From the NCBI RefSeq assembly GCF_030867145.1, contig NC_134434.1, forward strand, positions 8,742,001-8,806,000: DNA of 64,000 nucleotides, read 5' to 3'. Below are positions 1 to 11,461 of this stretch, in pieces; the stretch's first letter is position 1, and every line of letters starts with the position of its first letter. The stretch comes from Opisthocomus hoazin (lineage: Eukaryota; Chordata; Aves; Opisthocomiformes; Opisthocomidae). The notes beneath the pieces are model-generated. The model saw only the letters and a program-made list of their open reading frames with translations. It was not told where the DNA came from and searched no databases. The position numbers and the translations under genes are program-made.

Positions 1-404
1 GGACATGGCGGCCGACACGTGGGAGAGGTGCGGGGGCTCAGACACACGCACTGGGCAGACGAAGCGGGAGGATCCCCGGCCCCAGCCCGGGCTGTGGTGA
101 GCGTGGTGCAGGGCGGACGGGCTGCGCCGTCCCCCAGACGAACCATCCCGTGGGTGAGGAGAGCAAACGGCCCGGCTGCCCACCGCCCCGCAGACCCCGT
201 GCTGGCGAGGCGAGCGCATCGCTGTGGGAAACCGGAGGTAACAGGTCCCGCTTCCCCATGCCTGCTGTGCTGGACACAGCGCTGCTGTCAGCGGAACGCC
301 TTCTCGATGCATGCCCCGCTCCAGGCGTCCCAGCAAGGCTCCCGGCTGGGCACGGCCGCGCATGGCCAGTGGCCCCAGTGGGGAAGGGGAGGCTGCACCA
401 GGCA

Positions 405-600
405 GGGGCTCTGGGGAGCTCTGGGGGGCTCCGGGGGGGTCACGGGGCTTTGTGGGGGTCATGGGGCTCTGTGGGGCTCCTGGGGGCTCCGGGGGGCTCT
501 GGGGGGGTTGCAGGGCTCTGTGGGGGCTCCGGGGCTCTGGGGGGCTCCGGGGGCCTCTGGGGAGCTCCGTGGGGGTCACGGGGCTCCGTGGGGGTCGCAG
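405..600. repeat. G-rich minisatellite
   Basis: An imperfect tandem array of short units built on GGGGCTC(C/T)GGGGG with interspersed GGGGGTCACGGGGCT. The plus strand is nearly pyrimidine-poor and carries many runs of four or more G, so it could fold as G-quadruplexes. No coding role is supported. Confidence 0.75.
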
Positions 601-1347
601 GGCTTGCAGCCTCTGCAGCCTCCCAGTGCCAGCGCAGCCGGGCACATCTGCCGCAGGCAGCTTCGGCGCAGCGGGCCCGCGTGCAGGCCCTGCCGCCGCG
701 GCGCTGCTTCCCAGCAGCGGCCATCTGCCGTGGGCAGCCGCCAGCCACAGCTGCAGCCATGCTTCCCGGGGGGCTGGGTGATTTGCCTCCCTGCTTTGCA
801 TGCCTGAGGCTGCCCCGGGGACAGGGGACACAGGGTGTGCGGCGTGCCCGGTGCTGGGGACACGGCCACCGCTCCCACCCCATGGCAGAGCAGGCAGGGG
901 GGCATAGCCGCCCCCACCCCAGCGCGCCGAGCCGCCGGCAGCCGCTCCAGGTCTGGGGGAAGGGAGGTGGGGGATGCGGGCATGGATCAGGACACGGCAG
1001 GACCTCGACTCTGGGAAGTTGCTTTATTTTGCTTGACACTTTCTGCCCTTCCTGGAAACAAAGAGCTGGAGGGGCCACTCCGACCTGCCTGCTGGGAAGC
1101 AGCCACGGCCCCCTCGGCCCCGCCCCGCTCCACCCTGCCGGAACGCTCCGAGCCCAGAGGGGCTCCCACGGCCCCCACCCAGCCCTCAGCCCCTGCCCCC
1201 AGCCTGCCCCCGAGCCCGGGAGCGGCTCCTCCAACCGCCCCGAGACCGGGGGGACGTCCACGCGTCGGTGTCGCGGAGCAGCCCCAGCCCCACAGGCTGG
1301 GACGGCTGCACTCGGACCCCCTCTGCTGCGCACAGCGCTGGCGAGCC

Positions 1348-1507
1348 CACGGGCTGCGGTGCCACGCACCGAGGCTGAGCAGCTCCATCACAGCCCCGAG
1401 CTCCCAAGGGCTGCGGTCCCTGCACCCAGGCTGAGCAGCTCCATCGCAGCCCCGAGCTGCCCACGGGCTGCGGTCCCTGCACCGAGGCTGAGCAGCTCCA
1501 TCGCAGC
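1348..1507. repeat. 57-bp tandem repeat, about 2.8 copies
   Basis: The unit begins near CCCACGGGCTGCGGT and contains GAGGCTGAGCAGCTCCAT. Two full copies and one partial copy lie head to tail with few differences, which indicates a recent duplication. Confidence 0.8.
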
Positions 1508-1660
1508 AAGCCCCACGCATTAGCACCGGGTTGATTTATAGAAATCCAATGGCTGGGGCTGCCGGTGCCTCCTGCCAAACCTCATTAACGGCTGGCCTGG
1601 GAGCAAGGCAAACAGCTCGTGCAGCAACAAGGAAATCCTTGTTTAAGCATTTCTGGCCGT
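1508..1660. promoter_or_regulatory. AT-richer island, possible regulatory element
   Basis: A block with much lower GC than its surroundings, with TGATTTATAG, CCAATGG, CATTAACGG and TTGTTTAAGC-type motifs. It has no open frame of note. In GC-rich bird chromosomes such islands are often conserved non-coding elements, but conservation cannot be tested from this sequence. Confidence 0.25.
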
Positions 1661-2389
1661 GTGGGGCCCTTCCCCTCACACCCAGGGGAGGAGGAGGAGG
1701 AGGTGCAGGCCACAAGCCCCAAGCTGGCACCACCTTGGCAGCCATGAGGAAGAAGACACAAGAGGATACAGTGGGGTCTGCACAGGGAGGGATCCCCCCA
1801 GGACAGGCTGGGAGCTGGGAGGGAGTGGGAAGCCACAGGGGCACGGTGAGGGGCAGAGGGCTCCCACGCCGCAGCGCTGGGGTCTGCCCTCCTCGCACCA
1901 CCGCAGCAGCACTCGCGACCGACGGGGACACTGGGGTGGTAGCAACGGGTGACCGAGGGCCAGCTCCGCAGGGCAGCCCTGCTCAGCCGACAGCTTCGGG
2001 CACCCAAGGTGCTTCGGGGCTCGCTCCTGCCCCTCTGCCTGGGGCCACCGGCTGGCCAGCGTGCTGGGCCGTGCTGTGCCATGGGGCAAGCTCTGCCAGG
2101 GCTGGCCCAGAAGCATTCACCCAGCGCAGAGCCGCCTGGAAGGAGCCTCTGCGCGGGGCTGGGGCAGGATCCTGCCTGCCCCTCGGTGCCCCCTGCTCCC
2201 AGCTACGCCGGGTTCCCCGCACAAAGCGCTGGCCGTGGGCGCAGGGAGCTCCAGGCACGCAGGGCTGCCGGGAGGCCGTGGGAGCCGGCATGGCTGCCCC
2301 ATGCCAGGCACCAAGCACCGGCACGGCTGCCCCACGGACCTGGCACCGGTGAGCTCCAGCCCAGCCTCAGCGAACTGCATCCGCCTGCC

Positions 2390-2530
2390 CCACATGTGGC
2401 TCGGGATCTATTTCATCATCTGGAGAAAAGCATTTACTGCCAATAAACGGGCTAATTAATTCTCCTCAAAGACCTCTCAATTATTCATCTCGGGCCACAG
2501 AGAAAACAATTACCGCGCTTACCTCAGCCC
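2390..2530. promoter_or_regulatory. AT-rich island with homeodomain-type sites
   Basis: This stretch contains TAATTAATT near 2453-2461, a second CAATTATTCATC block and AATAAA at 2442-2447, in otherwise GC-rich DNA. The repeated TAATTA/ATTA cores resemble homeodomain binding sites. The AATAAA could also be a poly(A) signal for an unrecognised transcript; no upstream coding exon supports that. Confidence 0.25.
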
Positions 2531-3848
2531 TGGCTCGGCCAGTGCAGCAGCCAGCGCGGGGCCAGGGCTGGCGGCAGGCAGGGCACGGCCGGGGACAGCC
2601 CGGCACAGCTCCCGGCACTGAGTCCCAGCTCCCGGTGCCCAGCCAGCCCTGGCTTTGCCCACTCAGCAGCAGCGGCCCCGCGGAGCTCCGAGGAAGGGCT
2701 GTCGAGCTGGCACAGCCACCCAGCCCAGAGCCGTCCCCGGCGGCCATGCCCTCCCGGGGTGCCCCCGAGAGCTGCCCCCAGCACCAGGGCTCAGGAGGGA
2801 GGGGACCTGCACCTCTCCTCGCCATGGGATGCGTCCCGTGGGTCTGACCCCCATCTGCCCACGTGCAGCCGCTGCATCCCATCCACCGAGACCACAGCAG
2901 TGGGTTGCCCCCTCCTCGCCACCCGCCGCAGCGGCCTCGTCTCCCAGCCCAGCCCAGGGCCGCAGACCTTCGAGCCACGGCCAGGTGGGCGCCCGCTGCG
3001 AGCAGGGGCTCAGTCTGTGCGCCCCGGGAGCCAGCAGCCCCCAGCCCCGCACGGCACGTCGCTGCTGCCCAGCCAGGGACAGGCAGGACCCCATCCCGCC
3101 GGGGCACCCAGCCGCCGGCTGCCCCTCGGCCCCGCACCCCAGGGGCCGCGCTCGGAGCCCCCTTGGACAGGGTCCCTTTTCCCAGGCCGTCTCCATCTCC
3201 GGGGCGCTCGGGATGCTCCTTCTGCCCCGCGGCGGGGTCCAGCCCCGCTCCCTGCATACCCGCTGCACCCGGAGCAGTAAAGCCCCTGCCCCACCGCTTT
3301 GGGGGTCCCTTCCCGCGGCGCGGCCGGACCCCAGCCGGGAGGGTGCGGACACCGAGCCCCCCCGGGGCGGGGGTCGGGGTCCGCGCTCTCCCACCCAGGG
3401 TGGGTCAGGCTGCTCCGCACGGCCGCCCCGCCGCGCCCGGGACCCCCGGACCCCGAGGAGCGGGGGCAGCGCCGACCGGGGGCGGGCAGCCCGAGACCCC
3501 TGCCCCGGCCCCGGGCCCGCAGGCGCCGGGCGGGCAGCGCGGGGGGCCGGGGCGACGGCGGGGCCGGGCCCGCAGGGGTTAAGGGCGGCCGAGGGCGGGG
3601 CTGTCGGGAAGCCGGGATTTCTGCGGTGGTTTTACTGGAAAAGTTGTTGCCGGCGGAGGGAGGGGTCACCCCGGCAGGCTGGGGACGGGGGGACCGGCCG
3701 GCACCGCACCGCGGGGTCCGCCGCGTCTGACGGGCTGCGGGAGCGGGCTGCGGGAACGGGCTGGGCGCTGCGGCGGGACGCGGTGCGGGGCTCGGGGCAG
3801 GGACACCGGGGGCTCTGCCCGCCGCGGCCCAGCCGGGGCCCCGTGGGG

Positions 3849-4096
3849 CACAGCCAGCCCCGCAGCACGGCCACCCCACAGCACAGCCCCGCAGCACGGC
3901 CAGCCCCGCAGCACAACCACCCCACAGCATGGCCAGCCCTGCAGCACGGCCACCCCACAGCACAGCCCCGCAGCACGGCCAGCCCTGCAGCACAACCACC
4001 CCGCAGCACGGCCAGCCCAGCAGCACGGCCACCCTGCAGCACGGCCAGCCCCGCAGCACAGCCACCGCGCAGCACAGCCACCCCGCAGCACAGCAG
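3849..4096. repeat. GCAGCACGGCCA minisatellite
   Basis: About fifteen imperfect head-to-tail units of 16-17 bp around GCAGCACGGCCA(C/G)CCC. Read on the minus strand they give long Cys/Gly/Trp-rich open frames, an artefact of the repeat. Confidence 0.85.
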
Positions 4097-4354
4097 CGGC
4101 AGCCGAGGCTGCTCCGCGCCTGCCCCGGGCAGTGTCCCCCCACTGGCTGCGTCCCAGAGGCCGTCGAGGGTTCGGCTGAGCTCGGGCTCGCTCGGGCACC
4201 GTCTGCGAGCGGAGCAGCTGCCAGCACACAGCCCGCAGTGCCCGGGCCCAACGCCACAATGGTGCCGTCGTGCCAGGACAGCAGCAGGCAGGGCTGGCAG
4301 AGACGCAGCCGTGTCCCTCGGCCGCCTCCGACCCCACACAGCCTGGCACCGGTG

Positions 4355-4465
4355 GCATGGCGCGGCGCGCTGGAGGCCTGGCATGGTGTGCTGCAGGCAT
4401 GGCATGGCGCGCTAGAGGCCTGGCACGGAGCGCTGGAGGCATGGCATGGCGCGCTGGAGGCCTGG
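4355..4465. repeat. 21-bp tandem repeat, about 5 copies
   Basis: The unit is close to CTGGCATGGCGCGCTGGAGGC, with alternating CTGGC/ATGGC starts. Because 21 is divisible by three, the array stays open in frame and yields a spurious periodic peptide. Confidence 0.8.
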
Positions 4466-4794
4466 CCATGCCCCTGGCAGGCTGCGCCAGGAGCCCAGCA
4501 CGTCCCAGCGCTTCCAGGCATCGCTCCACGGTTCCCGACAGCAGGAAATCACTTGGCCGCGCCGCCCCGGCCCCTCCAGGGATGATTGATGGCGGCTCCC
4601 CCCTGCCCGGGTGGGAGCGGGGCCCTCCAGGCCGGCCAGCCCCAGCACGCGGGATGAGCTACGGCAGCTGGCAGCACAGTCACAGCACCCAGGACGAAAA
4701 CACCCCTGAGCCCACGGCGAGCGCGTCGGGGTTGCTGCCAGGCCCTGCCGCCGGTGCCCATCACCAGCACAAGAGACCCACGGCACTGCCTGCA

Positions 4795-5030
4795 CCCCCG
4801 GCAGCCCCATGCCCGCAGCCCCGACCCGCAGCCCCAACCCGCAGCCCTGTGCCCACCACGCTGTGCCCACAGCCCCAACCCGCACCCCTGACCCCCAGCC
4901 CTGTGCCCGCAGCCCCGACCTGCATCCCTGTACGTGCAGCCCCGACCCACAGCCCTGACCCCCAGCACTGTGCCCACCACCCTGTGCCCACAGCCCCGAC
5001 CCCCAGCCCCGACCCTGCCGGCTCTGCGGG
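4795..5030. repeat. C-rich GCAGCCCCGACCC tandem repeat
   Basis: Degenerate tandem units of GCAGCCCCGACCC / ACAGCCCTGTGCCCACCAC. No function is apparent. Confidence 0.7.
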
Positions 5031-5394
5031 GCCGGGAGCAGGGCGCTGGCCCCAGCCCTGTCCCCGTGCCCTGTCCCCGTGTGTGCCGGGCAGGCGGCCG
5101 GGCCCAGCACAGCGACGGCGGAGGGGGCAGCGCCATGCCGGCCCCGACACCCGCGGCACGGCGGGGGCTGCACGGGGGTCCCACCCCTCGCTGGGGGGGG
5201 CCGGGGCAGGGGGAGCCCGGCCGGCTCCGGGAATCGCCCCGGCGGCTGCCAGGCCTGCGGGGGGGCGGGGGGAAACCCGATCCTGCGCGGCGGGGCCCGG
5301 GCTACGCTCCTCGGCCGCGGCTCCGCTGGAGCTTGGCCCCGGGGGGGCTCCGCCGCGGCGGGATCGGACCACAGCCGCCGGCCCGGCCCCGGGA

Positions 5395-5830
5395 GAGCCC
5401 CCGCAGAGCCCCCCAGACCCCAGGCGAGCCCCCCAGCCCCGGGAGAGACCCCGCCGAGCCCCCCAGACAGGGGAGAGCCCTCCCAGCCCCCGGGCGAGCC
5501 CCCCCATCCCGCCGACCCCCCGGGAGAGACCCCGCCGAGCCCTCCAGACCCCGGGCAAGCCCCCGCCGAGCCCCCCAGACACGGGAGAGACCCCGCCGAG
5601 CCCCCCAGCCCCCGGGCGAGACCCTGCCAAGGCCCCCAGACCCAGAAGAGCCCCCCCCGAGCCCCCAGGAGAGACTCTGTTGAGCCCCCCAGACCCGGGA
5701 GAGCCCCCGCCGAGCTCTCTGCCCAGCCTCCCTGCCCCTGGCCGAGCCCCCCCAGCCCCCGCCGAGCCCCCCAGCCCCCGCTGAGCTCTCGGCCCGGCCC
5801 CCCCAGCCCCCACTGAAGCCCCCCAGCCGC
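5395..5830. repeat. About 31-bp C-rich minisatellite
   Basis: The array is made of units like CCGGGAGAGACCCC followed by GCCGAGCCCCCCAGA, with length variation and degeneration toward the right end. The minus strand is strongly G-rich and quadruplex-prone. Confidence 0.8.
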
Positions 5831-6514
5831 TGCCAGGCGCTGCGCGGTCAGGGGGCTCACGGGGTGCCGCAGCCAGGGGAGCCCCGAGACGGTCCCCAGC
5901 CCAGTGCCCCAGGGACGGAGCGGGGAGGGCAGGGTGGGGGGGGCCCTGCCATGCTGCGAGGTCCTGCAGGGGCTGCGGCCGCTCCCCTCAAAGGAGCCCC
6001 CTGCGCCAGTGCAGACCCGGGACCCTGGCCGGGCTGCTGGAGGGGCTGCCAGCCCCGAGGCACCCCCCCGGGGCTCCAGAGCCAGCGCTTGCAGGGCCTG
6101 AGACGAGAGGCACAGCCAGGAGCTGCCCCCACGATGGACGCAGCGGCGGCCGCCATGGCAGCTCCCTGGGGCACCCCGGGGCACCCCTGTCAGCAGCTGG
6201 GCGAGCGGCCGTGGGCCCCAGGCCGGGGTGCTCCGTCCGGCCCTCCCCGAGGCAGCGGGGGAAGCGGCGCTGGAGCCTGCCCTGCCCCGGAGCAGCTGCC
6301 CCGGGCGCTGTGGGGGTCCCCAGGCCCCCACGGCCGCGCTTCCCCCCAGCCCTCCACCTGCGGCCGGGCGAGCGGGCTGCCCGGCGCTTACGGGAGGAGG
6401 AAGCTGCTGGGAAGGCAGCGCGTGCGGCGGGCAGCGCTGGGGAGGCGAGGCGAGGCGAGGCAGCCGGCGCAGCTCGGCTGTCCGTGCTCCCAGGTCCAGG
6501 GCCAGTAACGGGAA

Positions 6515-6720
6515 GCGTCTGCGCTCAGTGACGGTAAATCAGATCGGGGAGATTAGAGGCCTTTTTGCCTAATCATGAGCAGCTTGAAGTTGGAGGACAA
6601 GTTCCTGGAACAAAGAGGAAATGGAGGCAGTAAATAAAGAAAAACTGTTAACATGTGGCCCTGCGTGTGAAAAACGTCTCTGTGAAGGAGTGTTTATGGC
6701 TCGCTCCTCTGCGGGGCAGG
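6515..6720. promoter_or_regulatory. AT-rich island with a STAT-type site
   Basis: A sharply delimited low-GC block in a GC-rich flank. It contains the palindromic STAT/GAS consensus TTCCTGGAA at 6602-6610, GTTAACATG, CTAATCATG and an AATAAA at 6633-6638. There is no coding similarity. It is a candidate enhancer; a relation to the human neighbour SOCS3, a STAT target, is speculative. Confidence 0.3.
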
Positions 6721-7639
6721 CAGCGCCGGAGCAGGCGGTGGGGCCCCGTGCGCAGGGCAGGCGGCCGGGGCAGCCGCGAGGGGTTCCTTGGGGGGGAGGG
6801 CTGGGGGGGCCAGGGCCCATGGCGGTGTGTGGTGGAGCGAGGAGGAGCGCGGCAGCACAACGGGGCCGCGGCGCAGGCAGCCGGACTGGGGCTGTCGCGA
6901 GGCTACGTGCGCGGGGCGGTGGCACAGCACGTGTGAGCGGGGAGGCCAGGCAGCACGCGGCCCACCGGGGAAGGGCCCACCCGACGGCGCCTGCCCCATG
7001 GCTCCCCTGCCAGTGCCTGGAGAGGTGCCGAGCGCTGCGGGGCTGTGCCCCCTCCCCACCCGCAGCACGACGCGTCTGAGCCCGGGCTCTCCCAGCAGAG
7101 CCCCGTGGCCGTGGCCGGGTCTTGCCCCATGGACCACCGCAAGCCCCCAGCCGGTCCGGCCCCACGCAGGGCAGCTGGGGGGGTCTCACCGCTGTCCCGG
7201 GCACGTCCGCTTCCACTCCAGGGGCAGCGGGGATTCCTGCCGGGAGCCGGACACCGGCGGCCCCCTCCCCAGTGCAGGCAGGGTGTCGAGAGCTGTGGGG
7301 CTGCCCACAGCCCGCACCAGCGCGGTGGCAGTGCGTGCCGGCCCGCGGTGCCGCAGGACGCGTGTCAGCTGTTCCCAGGGCAGACGCGGCCAGGAGCTGG
7401 AACCGATCCCCAGCATCAAGGTGACCCCGTGGCATCCCCGCGGGCAGCAGGAGCGGCGTGGCGGGAGCAGCACGGCGGGAGCAGCATGGTGGTAGCAGCA
7501 TGGCGGGAGCTGTCGCGGCTCGGCACGCAGTGCCACGGGCCTGTGGACGGACTTGCGGGTCCCCACGGAGCCACGGCCGAGCGGGCGCCCAGGGCCCTGC
7601 ACCCGCACTCCCTGCGGCACGACGCCCGCCACGGGTGCT

Positions 7640-7859
7640 CCGGCAAGGCGATGGGCTGGGGGGGAGCCGGGGGGGGCCGAGGGGGGGCGGGGGTCTCGGG
7701 GCAGCACCCGCCCGCGTCCCCCCGCGCCCCGCCTGCCCTGCACCGTGGGGGGGGGGGGGGGCCGCGCTGCGGGACAGCCCCGGGCCGCGCTCGGTGCCCG
7801 CGCGTGTCCCAGCCCCGGCGACCCCGCCCCCCCCGCGCGCGCTCGGGGCGGTCCCGGCC
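7640..7859 (+). promoter_or_regulatory. THA1: CpG-rich THA1 promoter region
   Basis: Very CpG-rich DNA, including a long uninterrupted G tract near 7747-7761, lies directly before the THA1 initiator and has no TATA box. The transcription start cannot be fixed. Confidence 0.45.
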
Positions 7860-10800
7860 ATGTTGGCGGTGCGGGGCGCGCGCGCGGCGGGGCGGCTGCC
7901 GGGGGCGGGGGCCGGGGTCCGTGTGCGGACCCCCCCCCGCCCCGCCGCGCGCCCGACGCGCGCCGTGGACCTGCGGAGCGACACGGTGACTCGGCCCTGC
8001 GCGGGGATGCGCCGCGCCATGTCCCGCACCGCCGTGGGCGACGACGACTACGGCGAGGACCCGGCGGTCAACGGTGGGCGGCGGGGACCGGACCCCCCGC
8101 GGCCCCGGGCCCGGCAGAGGCGGGGCCGCACCCCCCCCCAGCCGGGGTGAGGAGCCCGCAGCGGGGCTTCGCCGGGGCTGGGGGCGGCCCGGGGCCGGCA
8201 GCCCCCCCCTCACCCCCCCGGCCCCCGTGCCCGTCCGCCCCGCAGAGCTGCAGCGCCGGGCCGCGGCCGTCCTGGGCATGGAGCGGGCCCTCTTCGTGCC
8301 CACGGCCACGATGGCGAACCTCATCGCCGGTGAGTGCCCGGGGCCGTGCCCCCCCCGCCCCGGGGCCGTGCCCCCGCCCCGCCCCGCCCCGGGGCCGCCG
8401 GGTCGCGACCGGGGGTGGGTTTGTGCCCCCGACCCGTGGAGGGTGCGGAGGGCGGGAGCGGCCCCGCTGCCCCCCGGGGTCCCGAGGAGGGAGAGCTCCG
8501 CTCCCGCTCGGGGAGCGGCCCGGGGAGCGCTGCGGGAGCGCTGCGGGAGAGACCCTGTCCCACCCGGGCGCTGCCCCTCCCCCCCCCCCCCCCCCCCGCT
8601 CTGACCCGCAGCAGCCCGCTCCTCTCGGCCCCGGGGCCGCCCCCCTCTCCGTGCTGCGGCTGAGCCTCCCCCCGCCCCGTTCCGTGTCCCCGGGCCCGCT
8701 CGGGCCCCGCGCTGCTCCCTTCACCTGCACCCGCTTCGCTTCCCCGCGCTCCTGTGTGCGGGGCCGCCCCCCCGCCCCGCTCCCGCTGTCCCGCAGTGAT
8801 GTGCCACTGCCGCTGCCGCGGGGCTCAGCTGCTGCTGGGCCGGGACACGCACCTGCACCGCTACGAGCACGGCGGGGCCGCGCAGGTGGGTGCGGGGGCT
8901 GCGGGGCGGGCTGCGGGGCTGCGGGACGGACTGTGGAGCGGGATGCAGGGCTGCGGGACAGGCGGGCTGCGGAACAGGCTTAGGGGCTGCGGGGCGGCGG
9001 GGCTGCGGGACGGGCTGCAGGACGGGTGGGCTGCGGGACAGGCTTAGGGGCTGCAGGGCGGGCTGCGGGGCTGTGGGGCGGGCTGCGGGACAGGCTTAGG
9101 GGCTGCAGGGCGGGCTGCGGGGCTGTGGGGTGGGCTGCGGGACAGGCTTAGGGGCTGCGGGGCAGCGAGGCTGCGGGACGGGCTGCAGGACGGGTGGGCT
9201 GCGGGGCGGGCTGCGGGGCTGCGGGGCGGGCGGGCTGCGGGTCGCTGCTGCCCTCCGGTGGCTGCCGGTTCCGGTCCGGGCGGGCGGTCCCTTGCTGGGC
9301 ATCAGCCGGTAGCCAGGGCCCGGGGCAGGGGAGGGGGCTGGGCACACCCGGCCCGGGGGAGGCCGGGACCCCCGCGCCCCGTCCCGCTCAGCGCTGCTCT
9401 CCCCCCACCCCGGGCGCAGGTCGCCGGCGTCCACTCCCAGGCGCTGCCGGACCTGCCGGACGGCACCTTGGACCTGGACGGGCTGGAGGCAGCCATCCGC
9501 GAGGCCCACGGCAGCCGGTACCACCCGCGCCCCGAGCTCATCTGCCTGGAGAACACGCACAGCTCGGCGGGCGGCCGGGCGCTGCCCCTCGCCTACCTGC
9601 GGCAGGTGGGAGCCCGCGGCGAGCCCCCCGCACCAGCCCTGGGTGGGATGGCACGGCCGGGTCGCCGGGGCCTGGCCGAGGGGCTGGGAGCACGGCTGGC
9701 CTTGGCGCCGGCCGCCCCGGGGGTCCCCGGCAGCCCGGCTGCTCCTCTGCGTCCCCAGGTGCGGGGGCTCGCTGACCGCTACGGGCTGCGCCTGCACATG
9801 GACGGAGCGCGGCTGATGAACGCGGCAGTGGCCCAGGGTGTGGAGCCGGCTCAGATCGCCCAGCACTGCGACTCTGTGTCCCTGTGCTTCTCCAAGGTGC
9901 TGGGGCAGGGAGGGGGTCCCAGGGGACAGGCGGGACCACCACAAGCCGGGACCTTGCCTGGTTCGGGGGCGTCGCGCTGAGTGCCCGGCTTCCAGGCTGG
10001 GGCATCCCCGCACGTCCCGGCAGGGGCACGGGCAGCCGCCGCGCAGCCCCAGTCACTGTCCCGGTGGCTCGGCAGGGCCTGGGTGCCCCGGCCGGCGCGG
10101 TGCTGGCGGGAGGCAGCGAGTTCGTCGCCGAGGCCTGGCGTGTGCGGAAGCTGCTGGGCGGGGGGATGCGGCAGGCCGGCGTGCTGGCAGCCGCTGCCCG
10201 CGTCGGGCTGGAGCATGCAGAGGCCACGCTGCGCAGAGACCACGACAACGCCCGGCGCTTTGCTGAAGGTATCCTGGGGCCCTCCGCGCGCTCTGCCCGG
10301 CTGCGCAGGCTGCTGGGTCCTGCCCTGCCTGGCAGCTCGGCGTGGGTGCAGCCTTATCCCCCCACCCCGCGCTGGCTGGGCTCAGCGCACCCAGCACCGC
10401 CCGGCACTGCCGCGGGTGGTGGTGGCACGGTCGCCTTCCCTGGGCTGGATCTCCAGCCAGGCAAGGAGGCTGCTGGGGTCCCTGCCTGGCTGGGGTGCCG
10501 GGACAATGCCGTGCCCGTCCCCACGGTGCGCAGGGGGGGAGGGCAAAGGGTCCCTCCGTCAGCCTGGACCTGGGGCAGCGGTGGGCAGCGCTGCAGCCGG
10601 GCACCGGGCCGGCAGCCTCCTGCCCCTGCCTCCCCCAGGCATCCAGGAGCTGAACTCGCCCCTCTGCTCTGTGGACCTCGCGGCGGTGGAGACGAACATC
10701 GTGATGGTGAGCATCAGGGGGGGCTGGCCGTCCCCCGAAGAGCTGTGCCAGCAGCTGCGGGCAGTGAGCGAGGAGGAGCTGGCCGAGACCGGCCAGGCTG

Positions 10801-10976
10801 TCAGCGTCCTGCTGTTCCCCTGGTCGGCACACGCCGTGCGAGCCGTCTGGCACCGCGATGTCTCGGCCCGCGACACCGAGCTCGCAAAGAACAAGCTGGA
10901 GTTTGTGGCCAGGAAGTGCCAGGAGAAGCTGGCCCTGGGGCTGTGCCCGACTCCTCCGAGTGCGGGGGGAGCCTGA
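7860..10976 (+). CDS. THA1: Threonine aldolase (low-specificity L-threonine/allo-threonine aldolase)
   Basis: PLP enzyme that cleaves L-threonine or L-allo-threonine to glycine and acetaldehyde. Seven exons: 7860-8073, 8246-8329, 8797-8885, 9420-9605, 9759-9896, 10076-10268, 10639-10976; all have GT-AG borders and join to 413 residues. The N-terminus is rich in Arg/Ala/Gly and lacks acidic residues, suggesting a mitochondrial targeting peptide. The mature part starts with [11 protein letters not shown] and keeps GEDPAVN, the LENTH segment and [11 protein letters not shown]237, the last codon of exon 5 (CFSK followed by GLGAP), is the expected Schiff-base lysine. In human this locus is the pseudogene THA1P; here the frame is intact, as in mouse. 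It converges with AFMID. The first ATG agrees with the length of animal homologues. Confidence 0.93.
8886..9245. repeat. G-rich minisatellite in THA1 intron 3
   Basis: Imperfect tandem units of GGGCTGCGGGGCGGGCTGC and GACAGGCTTAGGGGCTGC fill most of the intron between coding exons 3 and 4. It is a likely length polymorphism and G-quadruplex source on the sense strand. Confidence 0.8.
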
Positions 10977-11455
10977 GCAGCCCCCAGCCCGGGCAGCCGC
11001 CGTCCCCTGGGTGCCGCAGGCGGGATGGGGCGGCTGTCCCAGCCTGAGCTCCAGGCGTGTTCCCAACCGGCTGCAGCACCACATCCACCCCCGCGTGCCG
11101 CCCTGCAAACCAGCGTGAGCCCAGCCCCGGGGAGACCCCAGCCCAGCCCCGGTGGGAGCACCGCACCCCCCCAGGAGGCAGCACCGTCGCAGGCGTGCCG
11201 GAGGGACGGGGGGAGCCCAGATCTCACACCACCACCCCGACTCCTCCGAGGCAGCGTCCCTGCCTCACTCGTCACCCAGCAAACGTGTCCTCGGAGCACC
11301 CTCTGGTCCTCGACAGAAGCTCTGCTTCCGTACCTCGGGTCCCACAGGCAGCACCCAAAGGCAGAGCCAGACACCCCCACGCCCAGCCCAGGCGCACCAC
11401 ACGTGCGAGGACGCTGCAGCGGGGGGACGGAGCCCGAGGGGTGGTCAGGGCACAA

Positions 11456-11461
11456 AATAAA
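11456..11461 (+). terminator. THA1: THA1 poly(A) signal AATAAA
   Basis: The first canonical AATAAA after the THA1 stop codon; it implies a 3' UTR of about 0.5 kb. Confidence 0.75.

Larger units (their letters stand above)
1..7859. other. Gene-free GC-rich flank upstream of THA1
   Basis: No exon with splice sites and recognisable protein similarity was found on either strand. Long open frames occur, but all have the Gly/Ala/Pro/Arg composition expected of GC-rich DNA read in any frame, and several run through minisatellites. The interval contains five short tandem-repeat tracts and three AT-richer islands that stand out from the background (listed separately). In human the neighbour of THA1P on this side is SOCS3, which is not in this window; a link of this flank to SOCS3 is only inference. 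Confidence 0.6.

Noticed and set aside
3632-4529. Overlapping long Cys/Trp/Gly-rich open frames on the minus strand
   Set aside because: They are translations of the GCAGCACGGCCA minisatellite and lack splice sites or similarity.
4412-6331. 639-codon minus-strand open frame
   Set aside because: Composition is Gly/Ser/Leu/Ala/Pro from C-rich repeats; no domain and no conserved segment.
10269-10638. U12-type intron in THA1 (donor GTATCCTGG)
   Set aside because: The donor resembles GTATCCTT, but no TTCCTTRAC branch site precedes the acceptor, which has a long pyrimidine tract typical of U2 introns.
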